Shown here piece after piece: positions 1-9,324 of a stretch of 64,000 bases of DNA (position 1 is the stretch's first letter; each line of letters opens with the position of its first letter). The notes beneath the pieces were generated by a model. That model ran no database searches, had not been told where the DNA came from, and saw nothing but the letters and a program-made list of their open reading frames with translations. Made by a program: the position numbers and the translations under genes. The stretch is taken from the NCBI GenBank assembly GCA_963826795.1, contig CAWGYT010000027.1, positions 62,001 through 126,000 on the forward strand. Direction: 5' to 3'. The stretch comes from CAWGYT01 sp963826795 (GTDB taxonomy: Bacteria > Planctomycetota > Planctomycetia > Pirellulales > Pirellulaceae).

Positions 1-1601
1 ACCAGCATCTGGGAAGGACTTCGAGCGGGCCCGATCGACGTCGTGCTGGGCACCTCGCCACCCATGTTTCAACTGCCGTCGGCCTGGCTGATCGCGGTCT
101 TGCGACGACGCCCCTGGATTTTGGAGATCCGTGATTTGTGGCCGGATTTCGCAGTCGAGATGGGCGTGCTGAGAAATCCCGCGCTGGTCTGGCTGGCGCG
201 GCGGGTCGAGCGTTTCTTCTATCGCCATCACGACTGGGCGATCGTCAACTCACCGGGCTTCGTCCCGCATCTGGAGGCGGCCGGGGTCGCGCCACAACGG
301 ATGACCGTGATTCCCAATGGGGTCGACACCGCGATGTTCGACCCCGCGGCGCGGGCGCGGAGATCCGTCGCAGGCTGGGACTGAGCCATTGTTTTGTGGT
401 TACCTACGCCGGATCGCTTGGACGCGCGAACGACCTGCCGACGGTTCTCCGCGCCGCCGCGCGGCTGCGCGACGCGACACGGATTCGGTTTCTGTTGGTC
501 GGCGGAGGAAAAGAATGGGCGTCGCTGCGCGAAGCCGCACTCCTGCAGGGACTCGAAAATGTCGTGTTCGGGGGGCACTTTCCCAAATCCCAAATGGCCG
601 ACATCCTGGCGGCATCCGACGTCTGCCTGGCGACGCTGCAAGACCTGCCGATGTTTCGCACCGTGTATCCCAACAAGGTCTTCGACTACATGGCGGCCGG
701 ACGCCCGACCATCCTCGCGATCGACGGCGTGATCCGCGAAGTGATCGAAGCGGCCGACGGGGGAGCGTTCGTCCAGCCGGGTCACGACGCCATGTTGGCG
801 GACGCCGTACGACGCTACGAGCAGGATGCGGCACTCGTGCAGCGTCAGGGCGCCTCCGCCCGCCGCTATGTCGAGCAACACTTCGAACGGGCCGACCAGG
901 CCGCCGCCCTGGAACGCGTCATCGAACAGCTCGCCCAACGCCGCACGACGCCGTCGTGGTACGGAGCGTACTTCAAACGGCCGCTCGACCTGCTGCTCGC
1001 CGCGGCAGCGGCGGTGGCCTTGAGCCCGCTGATCCTGGGCGTCTACCTGCTCGTCCGCTGGAAATTGGGCTCGCCCGCCATCTTTCGTCAACCGCGAGCG
1101 GGACGCAACGGCCGCGTCTTTACCCTCTACAAATTTCGCTCGATGCGCGACGCAACCGATCCGCTGGGCCAGCCCTTGCCTGACGAACAACGCTTGACGC
1201 CGCTGGGGTTGCGACTGCGAGCCTTGAGCTTGGACGAGCTGCCGCAGCTGTGGAACATTCTCCGCGGCGAGATGAGCCTGGTCGGGCCACGCCCGCTGCT
1301 CGTGCGGTACCTGCCCCGGTACTCACCCGAGCAGGCGCGGCGGCACGACGTTCGGCCCGGGGTGACGGGCTGGGCACAAGTCAACGGACGTAACGCGATC
1401 AGCTGGGACGAAAAATTCCGACTCGATGTCTGGTATGCCGATCACTGTAGTCTGGGACTCGACCTGAAAATCCTGGCGAAGACGGTGGCCCGCGTCCTGC
1501 GGCGCGACGACATCAGCTCGCAGGGCCACGCGACCATGCCAGAATTCATGGGCCACGAGGCCAACTCTGACGTCACGACCTCCCAAGGGGCAATGCCATG
1601 A
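1..1601 (+). CDS. Glycosyltransferase family 4 fused to a phosphoglycosyl (sugar) transferase; 5'-partial, frameshifted
   Basis: The gene is open from base 1, so its start lies left of the window. Bases 1 to about 950 encode the C-terminal two thirds of a GT-B glycosyltransferase of the WbuB type (motifs LEIRDLWPDF, VIPNGVD, TYAGSLGRAND, PNKVFDYMAAGRP). From about 966 it continues into a bacterial sugar transferase domain with a membrane segment, the IFRQPRAG and YKFRSM motifs, SLDELPQLWN, MSLVGPRPLL and PGVTGWAQVNGRN, as in PglC/WcaJ enzymes that load a sugar phosphate onto undecaprenyl phosphate. The reading frame changes by -1 near 345-365, inside a run of cgcggcgcgggcgcgg. The glycosyltransferase fold continues on both sides, so one missing base is likely. 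The stop overlaps the next start (ATGA). The fusion would couple the priming step to addition of the second sugar at the membrane. The domain assignment is firm; the substrate is unknown. Confidence 0.85.
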
Positions 1602-1876
1602 CCACTGATCGAGTCCGTGCCACGGTGGCGCAGGTGATCAACCGCGTCCTCACCGAATCCGGGCGTGCGGCCCGCGAGCTGCAGGATGACGATACGCTAA
1701 CCGGATTGATCGGATTCGACTCGTTGGATCTGGCGGTCTTGGTCGTTGGCTTGGAGCAGTCCCTGGGCATCGATCCGTTTCGGACCGGAGCCCGCCCGGT
1801 GCAGACTTTCGGGGAATTGGTCGATCTTTACCGGTCAGCTCTCGGTGAATCGTCCTCCCACGAACAAGAGCCATGA
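1598..1876 (+). CDS. Acyl carrier protein
   Basis: A 92-residue acyl carrier protein. Ser42 in GFDSLDL is the expected site for 4'-phosphopantetheine, and the helix after it (LAVLVVGLEQSLGI) fits the ACP fold. Its ATG overlaps the stop of the glycosyltransferase/sugar transferase gene, so the two are translationally coupled, and a ketoreductase-like SDR follows 55 bases later. This context points to a dedicated carrier for an acyl group used in sugar modification rather than to general fatty acid synthesis, because no acetyl-CoA carboxylase, KAS or malonyl transferase gene is nearby. The acyl group itself cannot be read from the sequence. Confidence 0.85.
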   Translation: MTTDRVRATVAQVINRVLTESGRAARELQDDDTLTGLIGFDSLDLAVLVVGLEQSLGIDPFRTGARPVQTFGELVDLYRSALGESSSHEQEP

Positions 1877-1931
1877 ACTGCCGACACCCGCTCGACGAGT
1901 CCTTCGATGCGGTAACAGGGATCAAACGATC

Positions 1932-2657
1932 ATGCAGCAGACCTTAATTTTGTCGGGTGGAAGCCGTGGGTTGGGTCAGGCGATCGCGACGGCGCTGCTG
2001 GCCGACGGCTGGCAGGTCGCCACCTTCAGTCGCAGCCGCACCGAATTTGTGGATTGGGCCGAATCCGAGTATGGACCGAGCTTCTTCTATCAGCCGGTTG
2101 ATGCCGCCGACGGCGACGCGCTGCACGCGTTCGTCGCCGAGTCCCATCGTCGCTTCGGCCGCGTCGACGCGCTCATTAACAATGCCGCCGTCGCCATCGA
2201 CGGGATCCTCGCCCTGGCCCGCGAGGAAGACTTGGACCGGATGCTGTCGATCAACTTGCGAGCCGCCCTGATTTTGGCCAAGGAGTGTTCTCGCCTGATG
2301 CTAACCCAGCGCAGCGGCATCATTTTGAACGTCGCCTCGATCATCGCGCTTCGAGGCTTTTCCGGGTTGGTGGGCTACGCCGCGACGAAGGCTGGCATGG
2401 TCGGGATGACTCAGGCCCTGGCGCGGGAATTGGGCGAGCGAAATATCCGTGTCAACGCCTTGGCCCCAGGCTACCTGGAGACCGAGATGTCGAGCTCGCT
2501 GTCCGAGGCGCAGCGGAATCAAATCATTCGCCGCACCCCCCTGGGAAGGCTCGGCCGCGCCGAGGACGTCGTGCCCTGGGTTCGATTCCTGTTGACGCCC
2601 GATGCCGCGTTCGTCACAGGGCAAGTGATCGTCATCGACGGCGGCGCGACGGTCTGA
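1932..2657 (+). CDS. SDR-family 3-oxoacyl-ACP reductase-like protein
   Basis: A 241-residue classical short-chain dehydrogenase. It has the GGSRGLG dinucleotide-binding motif at residues 9-15, NNAA at 83-86, Ser136 and the catalytic Tyr149-x3-Lys153 (YAATK), and ends in the GQVIVIDGG motif typical of FabG-like enzymes. The ATG at 1932 is chosen because it starts directly at the first beta strand; the frame is open further upstream, but that part overlaps the ACP gene and shows no family similarity. It would reduce a keto group with NAD(P)H. Lying directly after an ACP, its likely substrate is a 3-oxoacyl-ACP, which would give a 3-hydroxyacyl group. That substrate is inferred from position only. 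Confidence 0.82.
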   Translation: MQQTLILSGGSRGLGQAIATALLADGWQVATFSRSRTEFVDWAESEYGPSFFYQPVDAADGDALHAFVAESHRRFGRVDALINNAAVAIDGILALAREEDLDRMLSINLRAALILAKECSRLMLTQRSGIILNVASIIALRGFSGLVGYAATKAGMVGMTQALARELGERNIRVNALAPGYLETEMSSSLSEAQRNQIIRRTPLGRLGRAEDVVPWVRFLLTPDAAFVTGQVIVIDGGATV

Positions 2658-2741
2658 TGGCGCGTCGTCGGCCGGACCCGCGACTCGGTCCGCCGACGTC
2701 CCCCCTCGAAATCCATCGACGACTCAGGACGGAGGAAACGC

Positions 2742-3380
2742 ATGCTGAATTTGCTGATTATCGGTGCCGGTGGATTCGGGCGAGAACTGTACGAAATGCT
2801 GTGGGATGGGCTGTCACCCGAAGACTATCGCGTGGGCGGATTCCTGGCACAGGATGACGGGCAGCTTGACAAGTACGGCATCGAACATCGGGTGGTTGCC
2901 GACCCCGAGACCTATCGGCCCGACCCGCAGGATCGGTTCTTGCTCGCCATCGGCGCCATGGAAGTTCGCCGCCGCGCGGTGGAGGCGCTGGAGGCCAAAG
3001 GGGCCCAATTTGTCTCGTTTGTGCATCCACTCGCCCGCGTCGCCGCCACCGCTCGAATCGGCGTCGGGGCGGTGATCTATCCCTTCGCGGTCGTTTCCAA
3101 CAACGCTTCCCTCGCCCCGCACGTCCACTTAAACTACTACGCTTCGGTGGGTCACGACTGCGAACTGGGAAGATTTTGCCTGCTGGCACCCTACGCGACC
3201 TTGAATGGCTTCGTCCAGTTGGAGGACGAGGTCTATGTCAGCACGCATGGGACGGTCGCTCCGGGACGAAAGCTGGGCAAGCGAGCGAAATTGAGCGCGA
3301 ACTCGGCCTGCATGCAGGACGCGGCAGCAGGAACGCTCATCTACGGCGTCCCCGGCCGCCAGGTCCGACGCCTCGATTGA
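2742..3380 (+). CDS. PglD/NeuD-family sugar O/N-acyltransferase
   Basis: A 212-residue protein with an N-terminal Rossmann-like half (IIGAGGFGRE, residues 6-15) and a C-terminal left-handed parallel beta-helix (hexapeptide repeats from about residue 100), the layout of PglD and NeuD. His138 in VGHDCELG is the expected catalytic base. A strong ribosome site (ggagg at 2731-2735) sits six bases before the ATG. Known PglD enzymes acetylate the amino group of a UDP-4-amino sugar with acetyl-CoA. Next to an ACP and a ketoreductase, this one may instead use an acyl-ACP. The family call is firm, the donor is inferred. Confidence 0.87.
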   Translation: MLNLLIIGAGGFGRELYEMLWDGLSPEDYRVGGFLAQDDGQLDKYGIEHRVVADPETYRPDPQDRFLLAIGAMEVRRRAVEALEAKGAQFVSFVHPLARVAATARIGVGAVIYPFAVVSNNASLAPHVHLNYYASVGHDCELGRFCLLAPYATLNGFVQLEDEVYVSTHGTVAPGRKLGKRAKLSANSACMQDAAAGTLIYGVPGRQVRRLD

Positions 3381-3384
3381 GTGA

Positions 3385-3448
3385 ACCGGGAGGGCGAGCG
3401 CGAATCGGCAGGAGCCTCGCCCTCTCGATTCGGCCTCGCCCTCCCGGT
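3385..3448. repeat. Intergenic palindrome with perfect 14-base arms
   Basis: The arms accgggagggcgag (3385-3398) and ctcgccctcccggt (3435-3448) are exact reverse complements separated by 36 bases that hold further partial copies (cctcgccctc). The element lies just after the PglD-like stop and before wecB. A related piece sharing the tctcgccctcccgg core lies after csrA at about 47361-47424, so it looks like a dispersed extragenic element rather than a single terminator. No T-run follows the stem. Confidence 0.7.
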
Positions 3449-3589
3449 CCGCGCTGCCGGGCGGAGCGGTTTGTGGGCCGTGTTTTTCCAACCGCGCGAC
3501 GACGTTTTACGGTAGGCTGGGGCGTATAGTTTTTTGTTTTCTGACCCACGAGGGAGTGGGACCGGGGGGATCCGGTCGTCCGAGAGACC

Positions 3590-4720
3590 ATGTCGAAATT
3601 GCGAGCGATGCTGATTTTCGGGACGCGTCCCGAGGCCATCAAGATGGCGCCGGTCGTCCGAGAATGTCGGGAGCGCTGGCAGGATCTCGAAACGATCGTC
3701 TGCGTGACCGGCCAACATCGCGAGATGTTACGGCAGGTCACGGACTACTTCGACATCCACTCGGACGTCGATCTTCAGCTGATGCGTCCCAACCAGACGT
3801 TATCCGAGTTGACGGCCCGTTGCATTCAGGGTTTGGACGAAGCGATCGCCAAACTGAACCCGGATTGTGTCGTGGCGCAGGGCGATACGACCACCGTGAT
3901 GGCCACCTCGCTGGTTGCCTTTTATCGCCGCATCCCGATGGTGCACGTCGAAGCGGGATTGCGGACCGGCGATCTTCAGGCGCCGTGGCCTGAAGAACTG
4001 AATCGACGCATCACGGGGCTGACGGCGGCGCTCCATTGTGCGCCCACCGACCGTGCCGCCGCGAATCTGTTGAGCGAGCGAGTCAATCCGGAAACGGTCC
4101 ATGTCACGGGGAACACCGTCATCGACGCCCTGCTGTGGGCCGTCGACCGCGAGCGGGCCAACGACCTGACATGGCGAAACAAGTATCAACTTCTGGGCGA
4201 TCGCCGGATGGTCCTGATCACCGGTCATCGCCGCGAAAATTTCGGCCAGGGTTTTCGCGACATCTGCCAGGCGATCCGGATCCTGGCCGAAAAGTACCCG
4301 CGCGTCGAGTTCGTCTACCCGGTGCACTTGAACCCCAACGTGCAGCAGCCGGTTCACGAAATCCTGGGCGGCCTGACGAACGTGCATCTGACCGAGCCCG
4401 CGCCGTACTCGGAGTTCGTCTGGTTAATGGATCGCAGTACGGTGATCTTGACGGACTCAGGCGGTGTTCAGGAAGAGGCGCCTTCACTGCGAAAGCCGAT
4501 TCTCGTGATGCGGGAAACGACCGAGCGGCCGGAGGCGGTCGAAGCGGGCGCCGTCGAACTGGTCGGCACGTCGCTCGAGCGGATCGTCGATCGGGTCTCC
4601 GTCCTGCTGGATGATCCCGTCGAGTACGCTCAGCACCAAATTGACAGGAATCCGTATGGCGATGGCCTTGCGGCGGACCGGATCGTCGACCTCATGTTGA
4701 GGCAGGACTGGCAAAAATGA
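3590..4720 (+). CDS. wecB: UDP-N-acetylglucosamine 2-epimerase (non-hydrolysing)
   Basis: A 376-residue enzyme of the usual family length that interconverts UDP-GlcNAc and UDP-ManNAc in the cytoplasm. Family motifs are present throughout: FGTRPEAIKMAP at the N-terminus, VVAQGDTTTVMA, HVEAGLRTGD, PEELNRRI, ITGHRRENFG, and LTDSGGVQEEAPSL with the catalytic acidic residues. The start lies straight before the first beta strand. Its stop overlaps the start of the next gene (ATGA), and that gene encodes the enzyme for the next step, so UDP-ManNAc would be oxidised directly to UDP-ManNAcA. Confidence 0.95.
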   Translation: MSKLRAMLIFGTRPEAIKMAPVVRECRERWQDLETIVCVTGQHREMLRQVTDYFDIHSDVDLQLMRPNQTLSELTARCIQGLDEAIAKLNPDCVVAQGDTTTVMATSLVAFYRRIPMVHVEAGLRTGDLQAPWPEELNRRITGLTAALHCAPTDRAAANLLSERVNPETVHVTGNTVIDALLWAVDRERANDLTWRNKYQLLGDRRMVLITGHRRENFGQGFRDICQAIRILAEKYPRVEFVYPVHLNPNVQQPVHEILGGLTNVHLTEPAPYSEFVWLMDRSTVILTDSGGVQEEAPSLRKPILVMRETTERPEAVEAGAVELVGTSLERIVDRVSVLLDDPVEYAQHQIDRNPYGDGLAADRIVDLMLRQDWQK

Positions 4721-5972
4721 AAATTGAAACCGAAATGAGCTCGGCGATGCGCGAAGCAATCGTCCCCGCCGAAACGCGTGTCTGTGTGGTGGGTCTGGGG
4801 TACATCGGGCTGCCGACAGCCAGCGTCTTGGCCACCAAGGGCTTTCACGTCTTTGGCATGGACGTTCGAGCGGACGTGGTCGACACGATCAACGCGGGAC
4901 GGATCCACATCGAGGAACCCGACCTGGACATCGTCGTCCGCTCGGCCGTGAACAGCGGCCAGTTAAAGGCGGGCTACGAGCCTCAGGCGGCGGACGTGTT
5001 TATTCTGTGCGTTCCGACTCCGCAGCGGCCCGATCATTCGCCCGATATGTCCTATGTCGAGCAGGCGGCCCGGGCGATCCGGCCGTATGTGCAACCCGGC
5101 AATTTGATCATTCTCGAGTCGACCAGTCCACCGCGAACGACCACCGAGATCGTGGTGCCCTTGGCGGTCCCGGAGGGCATGAAGGTCGGCGTCGATGTCT
5201 TCGTGGCCCATTGCCCCGAACGCGTCTTGCCCGGGCGAATCCTGCTGGAAGTCGTCCAGAACGACCGCGTCGTCGGCGGCGTGACGCCGGCCTGCACGCA
5301 GCGGGCCTTGGACTTCTATGAAACGTTCGTCAACGGCAAGGTGCTCGCCACCACCGCGATTGCGGCCGAAGTCACGAAATTGGTGGAGAACTCCTACCGA
5401 GACGTCAACATTGCCTTTGCCAACGAACTTTCGATCCTGTGCGATCGCTTGGGCATCGATCCTTGGGAAATCATCGAATTGGCGAACCGGCACCCGCGCG
5501 TGAATATCCTTTCTCCGGGTCCCGGCGTGGGAGGTCATTGCATCAGCGTCGACCCTTGGTTCCTGGTGCACACGGATCCCGAACACACGCCGTTGATTCG
5601 GATGGCGCGTGAGGTGAACGATCGCAAGCCCCATTACGTCGTTGAGCACATTGTCAGCTTGGCCCGCCAGTTCGCCGCGCCGACGATCGGATGTCTCGGG
5701 CTGACTTACAAGTCCGATGTCGACGACCTGCGTGAGAGCCCGGCGCTGGACATCGTCCGGGAACTGCGCGACAAGCAGGTGGGCGAAGTCCTGGCTTGCG
5801 ATCCTTATATCTCGAGCGATCGATTCACGGAGTTTCCGCTGCACGATTTATCGGACGTCTTGCGCGGAGCCAGATTCTCGTGTTGCTGACCGACCACCGG
5901 CAGTTCAAGAATGTCCCGCGGCGTATCCTGCAGGAAAAAGTCATCGTCGACACGCGCGGCATGTGGCGCTGA
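4717..5972 (+). CDS. wecC: UDP-N-acetyl-D-mannosamine dehydrogenase, frameshifted near the C-terminus
   Basis: A nucleotide-sugar dehydrogenase: N-terminal Rossmann domain (VVGLGYIGLPTA), central domain with KLVENSYRDVNIAFANE, catalytic Cys in GPGVGGHCISVDPWFL, and C-terminal domain (GLTYKSDVDDLRESPA). It would oxidise UDP-ManNAc to UDP-ManNAcA with NAD+, fitting its overlap with wecB. The frame reaches a stop at 5889, but the -1 frame continues without a break as ILVLLTDHRQF and ends at 5972 with VIVDTRGMWR, the normal family C-terminus. One missing base near 5870-5876 therefore explains the break; the repaired protein would be about 418 residues. A homologue lies at 43947-45266. Confidence 0.88.
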
Positions 5973-6019
5973 GCTGCGGCTCGAAAACGGACGGTGACGG
6001 AGTAAAGGATCGTGCCAAG

Positions 6020-8183
6020 GTGAAACAAGTTGTCCAGAATCTCCGCACCGGCGTGCTGGAACTGTTGGAGGTTCCCTGCCCGCGCGCCTGCGCGGGGCCA
6101 TCTGCTGGTCCGATCGCGAGCCAGCCTGATCTCGGCCGGAACGGAACGCTTTCTGGTCGAGTTCGGCAAGGCCAGCCTCTTGACCAAGGCCCGACAGAAT
6201 CCGGAGCGGGTGAAGCAGGTGCTGGCCAAGATCAAGGCCGACGGACTCTTGCCCACGCTGGAAGCGGTCTTCAACAAGCTCGACGAACCGCTCCCTTTAG
6301 GGTACTGCAATGCCGGAGTGGTCGTGGAGGTGGGAGAAGGCGCCGCCGGCTTCGCGGTGGGTGACCGCGTGGCCAGCAACGGCCACCACGCCGAGTTAGT
6401 CAACGTACCGCAACAACTTTGTGCCAGGATTCCCGACTCGGTCAGCGATGAGGACGCTTCGTTCGCCGTCCTCGGCGCCATCGCCTTGCAGGGAATTCGC
6501 CTGATGCAGCCCCAGCTGGGCGAAACCGTCGTCGTTTTCGGACTGGGCCTGGTCGGGCTGATTGCGGTCCAAATGCTGATCGCGTCCGGCGCCAAAGTCA
6601 TCGGAATCGACCTGAACCCCAGCCGCCTCGCGCTCGCCGAATCGTGCGGCGCCAACGCGATCAATCCGGCCGACGGCACCGATCCCGTGGCAGCCGCCCT
6701 GGCGATGACCGAGGGACAGGGAGTCGATGGCGTGCTGATCACCGCCAGCGCGAAAGACGATTCGATCGTGAGCCAATCGGCACAGATGAGTCGCAAGCGA
6801 GGACGGCTCGTGCTGGTCGGCGTCGTCGATTTGGAACTGAATCGCGCCGAGTTCTACGAGAAGGAATTGTCTTTCCAGGTCTCGTGTTCGTATGGCCCCG
6901 GCCGTTACGATCCGGACTATGAACAGCGGGGGATCGACTATCCGTATGCGTTCGTTCGCTGGACCGAACAACGCAATATTCAAGCCGTCCTGGATTTGAT
7001 CGGCCGCCGCCGACTCGACGTCACGTCGCTGACGTCGCATCGCATTCCCTTTGGCGAGGCCGAGCGGGCGTATGAATTGTTATCCAGTGGTGCGTCTCAG
7101 ATCGGCGTGGTCCTGCAATATCCGCGCGATGAAATGGTGCCAACGCGGACGGTGGTGACGCATCCCTCCGCGGCTCGCTCAACCATCTCAGGCGAGCCAA
7201 GGGTGGTGGTCGGGATGATCGGGGCCGGCGCGTTTACGAAGAGTGTGTTGCTGCCGGCTCTCAGCAAGACCCCGGCCGTGCTCGACACGATTGTCAGTGC
7301 CGGCGGAGTGACCGCGGCACACGCCGCGCGGAAGTTCGGCTTTCGAGCCAGTTCGACCGACTACGCGTCCATCCTGGCGGACGAACGGATCAATACCGTC
7401 TTTGTCACCACGCGGCACAACCAGCACGCCGCGATGGTCGTTGACGCGCTCAAGGCGGGCAAACATGTCTTCGTCGAAAAGCCCCTGGCCCTGGATCTCG
7501 CCGAACTGGCATCGGTCCGAGACGCGTATCAGGGCCGCAGTGATCAACAACTGATGGTTGGCTTCAACCGACGCTTCGCCCCGCACGTTGAGCGGATCAA
7601 GCAGTTGCTGAGCGGTCGGACCGGGCCCGTCTGTCTGAACATGTTGGTCAATGCCGGGACGATTCCGCCCGACCATTGGGTGCACGATCCTCAAGTCGGT
7701 GGGGGGCGAATCGTGGGCGAGGGGTGTCACTGGCTGGACCTGCTCGGTTTCCTGGCCGGGTCACCGATCGTTCGTGCCGATGCCGTCCACGCGGGCGCCG
7801 CGGCTCGCACGCCAACCCGCGGCGACCTGTGCAGCATCTCCTTGTCATTCGCAGACGGATCGGTCGGATCGATCCAGTATTTCGCCAACGGACATCGCTC
7901 GTTTCCGAAAGAACGCCTGACGGTGTTTTGCGAAGGCAAGGTGCTGGAACTCGACAACTTCCGGCGGCTGACAGGCTTCGGCTGGTCCAACTTCCGCCGT
8001 CTGAAATCGATGCGGCAGGATAAAGGGCACGCCGCCGAGTGCCGCGCGTTTGTTGAACGAATCGCCCGGGGAGGCGAGCCGCTGATCCCCTTCGAGCAGC
8101 TTTGCAACGTCACCGAATACAGCATCCGCTGTGAACTTGGAGCGTTGGTCAACCCGCGGGAAACCGCCTGTGACTCGACATGA
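6020..8183 (+). CDS. Two-domain oxidoreductase: zinc-type alcohol dehydrogenase fused to Gfo/Idh/MocA domain; frameshift near the start
   Basis: The first half (to about residue 360) is a medium-chain dehydrogenase with a nucleotide-binding motif (VVFGLGLVGLIAVQ). The second half is a Gfo/Idh/MocA oxidoreductase (VGMIGAGAFTKSVLLPAL, then VEKPLALDL and the HWLDLLGFL region). Such fused proteins recur in polysaccharide loci and are taken to act on sugar nucleotides; the exact reaction is not known. The N-terminus MKQVVQNLRTGVLELLEVP starts at GTG 6020 in one frame, and the rest runs in the next frame. The switch is in gcgcggggcc at about 6090-6100, where removing one G restores one protein of about 720 residues. 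Confidence 0.82.
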
Positions 8184-8267
8184 CACCGGGTTTGTAAGAT
8201 ACTAAGGTGGCGGGTCATCGCCTTGGGGGTAGGCACGATCGCGGTCTGAAATGCGAAGGAACATCGA

Positions 8268-9314
8268 ATGTCTGCAGAATCGAGAAGAGGCTTTACGCTG
8301 GTCGAGTTGCTGGTCGTGATCGCGATCATCGGGGTACTCGTCGCCTTGCTGGTCCCGGCGGTCAACTCGGCACGGGAAATCGCGCGGAACGCCGAGTGCA
8401 AGAACAATATGCGCCAACTGGCTCAGGCCATGCGGTCTCATGAGTCGGAAAAGCTGTATTTCCCCGGCCGCATCAATTTCGTGCTGTCGAATACCAGTCA
8501 GCAGATTCCGGTCTCTTGGATGACCAAATTGCTCCCCTATACGGAAGCGGGCAATGTCTGGGACAACGTGCTGCAACAGAACGTGACGCTCACCAATTGG
8601 AACTCGGTCCTGGATGGAATCGCGAACCCCACGGCCGTCCCCGCCGGCGCGTGGTACACGACCGAGTTGGCATTGGCCAGCTGTCCGAGCGACCCCCGGT
8701 TAAGTCAGCTGGGCGCTCGGCTGAGCTACGTCGTGAACGCCGGGATCTGGGATCGTGATCTGGGAAACAGCATGGAGCAGTGGAACGACCTGCCTGCCAA
8801 CGGCGTGTCGCACATGATCCCTTACAACACGACCCGCAATCGAGTGGATGCGGCATATATCTCAAAGAACGACGGTACAAAGGATACGATCTTGCTGTCG
8901 GAAAATGTGAATGCGGTCAGCTGGCCGATGTTGGAAGAGTCGGCAACCGCGATTGTCTGGACGCCCCAGGATGCGTGGCTGCCGCAGGAACAGGATTTGA
9001 CGCCGGGGCGGCAGTACGCGATCAATAAGGGTCAGGAACGTTACCTGGACGAGCAATTGCTGGAGCTCAGCCGCAGCAATCCGAGCACGCTGGTTTCGAT
9101 CGCCCGTCCCTCGAGCAACCATTCCAACGGCGTGAACGTCGCCTTCTGCGACGGCCACGTCGAGTTCATTGCCGAGGACATTCATCCTTGGGTCTACGCG
9201 CGGCGGCTTTCGGTCAGTAAGAACAACGCGCGATACCCCGGGATCAATGGGCCCGTCCCGGCTCAGGTCAGTCCCCAGGATGCCAGCGGCAACTCGTTGC
9301 CCGTTAATTTTTGA
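8268..9314 (+). CDS. DUF1559 prepilin-like protein
   Basis: A 348-residue protein with a type IV pilin-like N-terminus: basic head, GFTLVELLVVIAIIGVLVAL as cleavage site plus hydrophobic helix, then a long extracellular domain ending in the H-X9-DG motif (HSNGVNVAFCDG). This pair of features defines the DUF1559 family, which is greatly expanded in planctomycetes and hardly found elsewhere. The protein should be processed by a prepilin peptidase and sit in the inner membrane or a pseudopilus; individual members have no known function. A ribosome site (aagga) lies before the ATG. The DnaJ-like gene starts ten bases after its stop. Confidence 0.92.
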   Translation: MSAESRRGFTLVELLVVIAIIGVLVALLVPAVNSAREIARNAECKNNMRQLAQAMRSHESEKLYFPGRINFVLSNTSQQIPVSWMTKLLPYTEAGNVWDNVLQQNVTLTNWNSVLDGIANPTAVPAGAWYTTELALASCPSDPRLSQLGARLSYVVNAGIWDRDLGNSMEQWNDLPANGVSHMIPYNTTRNRVDAAYISKNDGTKDTILLSENVNAVSWPMLEESATAIVWTPQDAWLPQEQDLTPGRQYAINKGQERYLDEQLLELSRSNPSTLVSIARPSSNHSNGVNVAFCDGHVEFIAEDIHPWVYARRLSVSKNNARYPGINGPVPAQVSPQDASGNSLPVNF

Positions 9315-9324
9315 TGTAGGGAAG

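Noticed and set aside
228..1190. Long minus-strand open frame opposite the glycosyltransferase/sugar transferase gene
   Set aside because: It lies wholly opposite clear family motifs and has no recognisable motif; long antisense frames are normal in GC-rich DNA.
4963..5844. 293-codon minus-strand frame opposite wecC
   Set aside because: Shadow of the dehydrogenase; no family motif and no ribosome site.
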